Positions 35,058 to 39,600 of a DNA stretch of 39,600 nucleotides are shown here, in pieces. The translations under genes and the position numbers were made by a program. The stretch covers positions 1 through 39,600 of the forward strand of contig JASMCQ010000081.1 of the NCBI GenBank assembly GCA_030753265.1, in the 5' to 3' direction. The notes beneath the pieces were generated by a model. The model saw nothing but the letters and a program-made list of their open reading frames with translations, ran no database searches and was not told where the DNA came from. Source of the DNA: Dehalococcoidia bacterium. Lineage in GTDB: Bacteria > Chloroflexota > Dehalococcoidia > UBA3495. Position 1 is the stretch's first letter, and each line of letters begins with the position of its first letter.

Positions 35058-37130
35058 ATGGTTGATATCATCACTTTGGAGCTGGTGCGAGAGAACCTCA
35101 TTTCCGCTGTCCAGGAGATGAGAGTCAATCTGACCCGTACCGCATACTCCTCCATTCTGTACGAAGGGGAGGACTTTTCCTGCGTCCTCATGGACCCCGA
35201 TACCCAGATCGTGGCCATGTCCAAAGGCAAGGACAACCCCATCCATATCTTCCCCATCTCGGTCTCCATGAAGACCATCCAAGAGCGATTCGGAGATGAC
35301 ATAAACCCCGGCGACCTTTTCCTCCACAACGATACCTACACCGGGGGGACCCATCTGAACGACATCGCGATGGTATACCCGGTGTTCTTGGACGATGAGC
35401 TTTTTCTGCTCCCAGTGGTCCGGGCCCACTGGGCCGACGTCGGCGGAATGACCTACGGCAGTATTTCCGGCCAGGCGACGGAGGTGTATCAGGAAGGGGT
35501 CCGCATACCGCCGATCCGCATTTACGACCGGGGGAAGCCCAACGAGGCGGCCCTGGAACTTCTCTTTAGCAATATGCGCATTCGCGGGGACCGGGAGGGG
35601 GATTTCCGGGCCATGCTGGGCACCTGCCGGATGGCCGAGGCACGCGTGCGCCAGATAGCGGACCGCTTCGGCAAGGAAACCCTCAAAGAAAGTATCCGCG
35701 AACTCTTGGACCGGAATGAACGGCGCATGCGGCAGGGCATAGGCCGGTTGCCCCCTGGTGAGTACGTCCATGAAACTTACCTGGAGGGCGGCAAGACGGA
35801 ACTCCAGCCCTTGCTGATGCACCTGAAGCTGACGGTTGGGGAAGATAGGATCGCCGCGGACTTCACCGGCTCCTCCGCTCAGGCCCCCGGCCCCAGCAAT
35901 GTCGGTCCCGGCCTCCTGTCTACCGGGGTCTTCGTCGCCGCCAAGTGTTTCCTGGACCCGGAGGCCGACATCGATCACGGTTCCCTTCGACCCATCCAGG
36001 TCACCGCCCCGGAAGGCACGCTGGTCAACTGCCGCCTCCCGGCGGCCTGCGGCGGCTCCGGTGAGGTTACCCGGATCATGGAAACCGTGGCCATGGCCGC
36101 CATCGCCCCTGCTCTGGAAGGAAGAATAACCGGGGACATCAAGGGCGGCTCCAACCATGTTTACGTGGGTGGTATTGACCCAAACACCGGAGGTCCTTTC
36201 GTTTTCTATGAATACCCCGCGGCCGGAGTGGGGGCATTCCACGGTGATGACGGTAACGATGTGGTCAGAAGCTGCTTTGAAAGCGACACCAGCAGTATGC
36301 AGCCCATCGAGGCGGTGGAGCAAAAGTACCCTCTGAGGGTTGAGCACTTCGGCCTGCGGGAGGACTCCGGCGGCGACGGCCGGTGGCGAGGCGGGCTGGG
36401 ATGCCGGCGTGCCTTGCGCGTCCTCAGCCTCGACGCCCAGTTTTCCGTACTCTCAGACCACAACATCATCCCACCCTTCGGGGTCTGCGGCGGGGGCGCC
36501 GGGGCGCCCAACCGTTTCAGCGTAATTCGTGAAGGCAAGGAGAACCTTCCCCCTTCCCTGCCGGGCAAGGTCAGCGGTTTCCCCCTCCAGGGGGGTGACA
36601 TCGTCCTCTGCCAGACTTCCGGCGGCGGGGGATACGGTAACCCTTTGGACCGCGACCGGCAAGCGGTGCTTCAGGACATCGCCGAAGGCTACGTCACTCG
36701 AGAGAAGGCGGAGCGGGTGTATGGGGTGGCCCTGGTGGGAGATGAGGTGGACTCTTCTGCAACCGAGGCCCAACGGGAACAGATAAAGGCCCGGCCGGTG
36801 GCCGCGGCCGTCAAGCCATGGAAGGGAGCTGAGTACTCCGGTGAGGCCCGGCTCTGGCTGATCAGCCCAGAGGCCGCAGGACAGCTAGGCGTCGAGGAAG
36901 GCGGCCTCATCGAAGCGGTTAACCCTCTCGGAGCGCCGCTGCGCGGCTGGGCGAGAATCGTGCCGGAGAGCACTCCGTCCGGTGCTACGTGTTACCTGGG
37001 GCCTGTGGGCAAGCGCATCCTGCGAGTCCGGGAGGGCGAAATGGTGACGCTCGGCTCTTTGCGCTTCGAAGCGGATGATATCGCTCAAAGCGTGCTCCCT
37101 TACGTTTCCTGGCGCTCGGAGACCGGCTAG
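35058..37130 (+). CDS. Hydantoinase/oxoprolinase family protein, subunit B, with C-terminal extension
   Basis: 690 aa, longer than a typical HyuB (about 500-600). Residues 1-570 are the hydantoinase B domain: LVRENLISAVQEMR, DLFLHNDTYTGGTHLNDI (about 96-113), HWADVGG, ACGGSGEVTR and GGGGYGNP near its end. The last ~100 residues (about 595-690, LISPEAAGQLGVEEGGL...) form a separate beta-rich domain resembling the small barrel of molybdopterin-dinucleotide-binding proteins. It partners HyuA. AAGGAAAGG lies upstream of the ATG, and the gene is the last of the operon started at 31785. Confidence 0.93.
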   Translation: MVDIITLELVRENLISAVQEMRVNLTRTAYSSILYEGEDFSCVLMDPDTQIVAMSKGKDNPIHIFPISVSMKTIQERFGDDINPGDLFLHNDTYTGGTHLNDIAMVYPVFLDDELFLLPVVRAHWADVGGMTYGSISGQATEVYQEGVRIPPIRIYDRGKPNEAALELLFSNMRIRGDREGDFRAMLGTCRMAEARVRQIADRFGKETLKESIRELLDRNERRMRQGIGRLPPGEYVHETYLEGGKTELQPLLMHLKLTVGEDRIAADFTGSSAQAPGPSNVGPGLLSTGVFVAAKCFLDPEADIDHGSLRPIQVTAPEGTLVNCRLPAACGGSGEVTRIMETVAMAAIAPALEGRITGDIKGGSNHVYVGGIDPNTGGPFVFYEYPAAGVGAFHGDDGNDVVRSCFESDTSSMQPIEAVEQKYPLRVEHFGLREDSGGDGRWRGGLGCRRALRVLSLDAQFSVLSDHNIIPPFGVCGGGAGAPNRFSVIREGKENLPPSLPGKVSGFPLQGGDIVLCQTSGGGGYGNPLDRDRQAVLQDIAEGYVTREKAERVYGVALVGDEVDSSATEAQREQIKARPVAAAVKPWKGAEYSGEARLWLISPEAAGQLGVEEGGLIEAVNPLGAPLRGWARIVPESTPSGATCYLGPVGKRILRVREGEMVTLGSLRFEADDIAQSVLPYVSWRSETG

Positions 37131-37355
37131 TTTCTGGTCTTGGCAACAGCCCTTGGTATTATCCGTTCACCCTGGGCCTGTTGAAGGGCGCGGGGGCGGT
37201 GGTTCGACAAACTCACGGCGAACGGCAATTGTGACGCCGATTATTGCAAGAAAGTACTAGCTCTGCCGGGAGAAGCGCCCAAGGCCCCGGTGACGGTGTC
37301 TCAGGGACAGCACTGAATCACCGGAAGTCCGGCCCGGCATGGTCTACATGTTTCA

Positions 37356-38360
37356 TCAGCGGAAATGGGCGATTACCTTCTGGCCGAAACGCCGGATGGT
37401 CTCCTCCTGCTGCGTGCCATAGGACGTGACGAACAGCACCTCCACTCCCGCTTGGTGAATGGCCTCTGTCTTCTCCCGGCACTGGGCGGGCGTGCCGGCC
37501 ACGGCGAACCGGTCCGCCAGGTAGTCGGTCAACCCCAGCTCATCGCTCAGGGCGGCGTTTCGCGTCTGGCCCAGCTGCTCGTGTTGAGCCGGTACGTACT
37601 CGCGGTACAGGGTCGATATGGGCTCCCGGAGTTCTTCGGGCACGTGCTTCCCTTCTAGCGTGAAGCGAAAGGCGTGATGCGCGCTGCCGGCCAGGGCCAT
37701 CTTGATCTCGCCGATGGCCTGCTCCCGTTGGTCGGCGATGCTGCATTTGGCGAAAGCCCACACCTCTGTCGAACCCTCCCGTTTTCCAGCGGCTCGCTCC
37801 CCTTCCCGAATCCGTTCCACCGAGTGTCGAAGCACCTCGGGGGTCAACCCGGTGTGGACCAGCACCGCGTCGGCCTCCGCCCCGGCCATGGCCAGGGTCC
37901 TGGGCCCTTCCGCCGACACCATGAACGGTACTGCCGTGCGGGACCAACTCACGTGAATATTCCGCCCTTGGTACCGGTGGGACTGCCCCGATAGCACGGC
38001 CCGGACCGCATCCATGTACTCTTTGAGCTGGGCCAGGCGGGCCGGGCGGAGGTCCAAGTTGAGCACCGCGCTGTCGCCGGTGCCGATTCCCAGAAAAGCC
38101 CGTCCCCCGGAGAGGTCGTTGATCGAAGCGATGGCCGAGGCAGTTACCGCGGGGTGGCGGGTCAGGGGGTTGGTGACCGTCGGCCCGATTCGCGCCTTCT
38201 GGGTCGCCTGGGCCACCACGCTCAGGCTGACGTAGAGTTCCCGGGCCAACGACTGGGACTCGGCGACTCCCAGGTAGTCGAATCCCACCGCTTCGGCAAG
38301 GCGGGCCCGCTCAGGGAGCAGGGCAAGGTCGTCGGGCTGAAGGATAACGCCGAACTTCAT
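37356..38360 (-). CDS. Luciferase-like monooxygenase (LLM) flavin/F420-dependent oxidoreductase
   Basis: 334 aa. TIM-barrel of the LLM class: start MKFGVILQPDD, DYLGVAESQ, IGPTVTNPLTRHPAV (about 65-80), LGIGTGDS, MVSAEGPRTLAMAG and DAVLVH. This pattern is close to the F420-dependent Mer-like and flavin-dependent enzymes; cofactor not decided. It could oxidise or reduce a small organic compound. Start at 38360 has GGAGGG upstream; an ATG five codons earlier is less good. Convergent with HyuB. Many paralogues of this family are typical of SAR202-like bacteria. Confidence 0.93.
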   Translation of the reverse strand: MKFGVILQPDDLALLPERARLAEAVGFDYLGVAESQSLARELYVSLSVVAQATQKARIGPTVTNPLTRHPAVTASAIASINDLSGGRAFLGIGTGDSAVLNLDLRPARLAQLKEYMDAVRAVLSGQSHRYQGRNIHVSWSRTAVPFMVSAEGPRTLAMAGAEADAVLVHTGLTPEVLRHSVERIREGERAAGKREGSTEVWAFAKCSIADQREQAIGEIKMALAGSAHHAFRFTLEGKHVPEELREPISTLYREYVPAQHEQLGQTRNAALSDELGLTDYLADRFAVAGTPAQCREKTEAIHQAGVEVLFVTSYGTQQEETIRRFGQKVIAHFR

Positions 38361-38668
38361 GGTTTCCCTCCACACCTTAATGTTGACCGCCCGTCAAAAG
38401 GCCGTAGCTTGAGATCGACTCCATCGTTTGGGCAACATGTGTGCGATACCAAACGAGGTCCAGTCGCCTCAGGAGCATCCCGGGAGAGTCAGGGACGACT
38501 TCCAGCGGCGTTGCGGCACTGGATTACTCCCGACGATGGGAAACTCCCGTTATTGTCAACTACTGGGCAAGCGGAAAAGTTCGTGGGCAAGCTGTGGACA
38601 TTCGAAGACAGGGTATTCCCCGATGGCGGGAAAGGGGGCCTGAAGTCTTAATTTCCTAGCTAAGAACC

Positions 38669-38693
38669 TGGTGCCGAAGGTCGGATTCGAGCC
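38669..38693 (-). other. tRNA 3'-end-like segment (possible attachment-site remnant)
   Basis: On the minus strand it reads as T-loop (CTCGAAT), CCGAC, acceptor strand CTTCGGC, discriminator A and CCA, as in a tRNA 3' end. The 5' half of a T-stem does not match, no 5' acceptor GCCGAAG follows within 90 nt, and base 54 is C not T. So it is not an intact tRNA. Confidence 0.4.
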
Positions 38694-38759
38694 TCAGCGT
38701 ACTAACCTGTCCCTTTGTATCTGCGGACGTCCAGTGTCGTATACACGACTCCGACCTTC
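38676..38759. repeat. 10-bp inverted repeat enclosing structured segment
   Basis: GAAGGTCGGA (38676-38685) and TCCGACCTTC (38750-38759) are perfect inverted repeats 64 nt apart. Between them lie GTCGT-ATAC-ACGAC (38736-38749) and the palindrome GGACGTCC (38725-38732). It could be a structured RNA or an integration-site core. Confidence 0.5.
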
Positions 38760-38865
38760 TTGTATCTGCCGTCCCGTCTTGTCCCGTTCTGTTCCTAGGC
38801 GTTTGTCAGCAGAATGTCAGCAAATTCCCATAGCGGACTCAGATACGAATGGCGAGGGAGCTTGG

Positions 38866-39012
38866 CTACTTGAACAGCTTCCGCATCGCCTTGCCGGTTA
38901 CCTTCCCCGCCGCACGGCGTCCCGCCCGTTTGCCTACCTTGCCCTTCTTGACGGCGTTATAGTCCCCCATCAGCTTGGCCAGGGTATACAAGAGTCCTCT
39001 AAATCCTGCCAT
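38866..39012 (-). CDS. Small basic protein of unknown function (48 aa)
   Basis: Starts MAGFRGLLYTLAKLMGDYNA and ends MRKLFK, with a lysine/arginine-rich middle (KKGKVGKRAGRRAAGK). GGAGG stands 7 nt before the ATG. It is strongly basic after an amphipathic first helix and may bind nucleic acid or membrane. It resembles small conserved basic proteins I have seen after unrelated genes, but I cannot name a family. It follows the 46-residue gene by 22 nt and is probably in the same transcript. Confidence 0.6.
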   Translation of the reverse strand: MAGFRGLLYTLAKLMGDYNAVKKGKVGKRAGRRAAGKVTGKAMRKLFK

Positions 39013-39034
39013 ATCGAACCTCCAGAGATACTAC

Positions 39035-39175
39035 CTAATTAATTGCCCAATCCTGGTCATCCTCGTTCATCACCGACTGGTATTCAGCAGTGGAGATGTA
39101 CCTGCGACACGCTTCCTCGTGGGTGAAGGTTTCTACGTCTTTTTCGGATGCCCTCCGAGGCCAACTGGTGGTCAT
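39035..39175 (-). CDS. Small acidic protein of unknown function (46 aa)
   Basis: Starts MTTSWPRRASEKDVETFTHE and ends DDQDWAIN. GGAGGAGG lies upstream, and its ATG shares one base with the TAA of the HNH protein (TAATG), so translation is coupled. It is mostly acidic with a small basic start. No family recognised. Its position between an HNH nuclease-like gene and a basic small protein suggests an accessory role to that module. Confidence 0.6.
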   Translation of the reverse strand: MTTSWPRRASEKDVETFTHEEACRRYISTAEYQSVMNEDDQDWAIN

Positions 39176-39600
39176 TACGCTACCTCCTCCGGTTCCACAT
39201 CTTCGACCTCTGGATCAGCATCCACTTCCTGTTCGTTGGTCCCTTGGTCTTCTACCACGGCTTTTCCCATAGCATTGGCCACCAGCGATACAAGGGAACT
39301 TTGTCTAGCCTCGTAGAACGCCTCGAAATCGTCATTCCTCAGATGCTCAGGCTCAATCAGATGAGTACGCAGAATCTGGTCCAGGGCTTCGGGATCCAAT
39401 CCCTGCTGTTGTTCAATCCGTTTCAGGTATTCCGACGGGGCGCGACCGCCTATTATGATATTGGAGCGCTTGGAGAGAGGCGTCTTGTTGATTATCGAAT
39501 TAAAAACCTTCTCGGGTATCCTCTGTTTATTGCACCAATCTCTAGGAAAGACGTGATGAATGTCGATGTTCTCTACAAAGAACGTCATAATGTCAGTTGG
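39175..39600 (-). CDS. GmrSD/DUF262-type HNH protein, C-terminal part (runs off the right edge)
   Basis: 141 residues are visible, open to the window edge, so the start is missing. The C-terminal DUF1524-like HNH motif is clear: DIHHVFPRDWC, then SIINKTPLSKRSN and IGGRAPSEYLKRIE, LRTHLIEPEHL. Homologues are type IV restriction GmrSD-like proteins that cut modified phage DNA, with an N-terminal DUF262 NTPase that would lie off the edge. The last ~30 residues are acidic and less conserved (QEVDADPEVEDVEPEEVA). It is the first of three coupled genes on this strand. Confidence 0.85.
   Translation of the reverse strand, partial: PTDIMTFFVENIDIHHVFPRDWCNKQRIPEKVFNSIINKTPLSKRSNIIIGGRAPSEYLKRIEQQQGLDPEALDQILRTHLIEPEHLRNDDFEAFYEARQSSLVSLVANAMGKAVVEDQGTNEQEVDADPEVEDVEPEEVA

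Larger units (their letters stand above)
38361..38865. other. 505-nt intergenic region with a tRNA-3'-end-like segment
   Basis: No supported gene; three overlapping + frames have no family look. It contains the tRNA-like segment and inverted repeat at 38669-38759 and two copies of TTGTATCTGC (38715 and 38760). Base composition shifts to more AT from about here. Confidence 0.5.

Noticed and set aside
34989..36347. 452-codon minus-strand ORF
   Set aside because: Antisense to HyuB; no motifs.
38676..38759. Complete tRNA on the minus strand
   Set aside because: Only the 3' end matches; D-arm, anticodon arm and T-stem do not form in the 84 nt.
1..39600. CRISPR array, rRNA, transposase
   Set aside because: None seen: no regularly spaced direct repeats, rRNA-like sequence or transposase motifs on either strand.

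Overview
The window is GC-rich bacterial DNA. Its gene content is a terrestrial or marine oxidative-catabolism set: two xanthine-dehydrogenase-type molybdenum hydroxylases, a class III CoA-transferase, an MmgE/PrpD protein, a hydantoinase/oxoprolinase pair, a luciferase-like flavin oxidoreductase, a fumarylacetoacetase-type hydrolase, DinB-like proteins and several MFS transporters. This mix, together with selenoproteins, recalls uncultured Chloroflexota (SAR202/Dehalococcoidia-like). That placement is inference from gene content; there is no rRNA or complete tRNA here to confirm it.

Layout. 1-1850: terminator, pyrR and pyrB. 1851-9459: a small membrane ORF, a FAH-family hydrolase, two DinB-like paralogues, two tandem MFS paralogues and a CapA-family protein, all on + except the small ORF. 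9870-13737 (-): a large PAS/GAF hybrid sensor histidine kinase split in two by a perfect 25-bp tandem duplication. 14453-19308 (+): a selenoprotein of the UGSC family (in-frame UGA at 14848), a zinc-ribbon/CoA-transferase fusion and an MFS exporter; the first and last of these are each preceded by a copy of the same ~100-nt intergenic element. 19394-23719 (-): an MmgE/PrpD protein and a GrdE-like/GrdB-like pair; the GrdB-like gene reads through an in-frame UGA (22670-22672) that is followed by a convincing bSECIS hairpin. 24008-31644 (+): two molybdenum hydroxylase sets, the first with a fused FAD/2Fe-2S subunit. 31960-37130 (+): class IV aminotransferase, HyuA and HyuB. 37356-38360 (-): LLM oxidoreductase. 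38669-39600: a visibly more AT-rich end with a tRNA-3'-end-like segment, two tiny genes missing from ordinary ORF lists (46 and 48 codons) and the C-terminal part of a GmrSD/DUF262-type HNH protein running off the right edge.

The most unusual content is selenium-related. Two different selenoprotein families lie 6-8 kb apart. The Grd-like pair has lost the cysteines used by classical glycine/sarcosine/betaine reductases: UGTGTRS replaces UxxCxxC, and the Asn-Cys pyruvoyl-forming site of GrdE is absent. There is no GrdA, GrdC or GrdD in the window. This looks like a repurposed Grd-type selenoenzyme with unknown substrate, rather than a glycine reductase.
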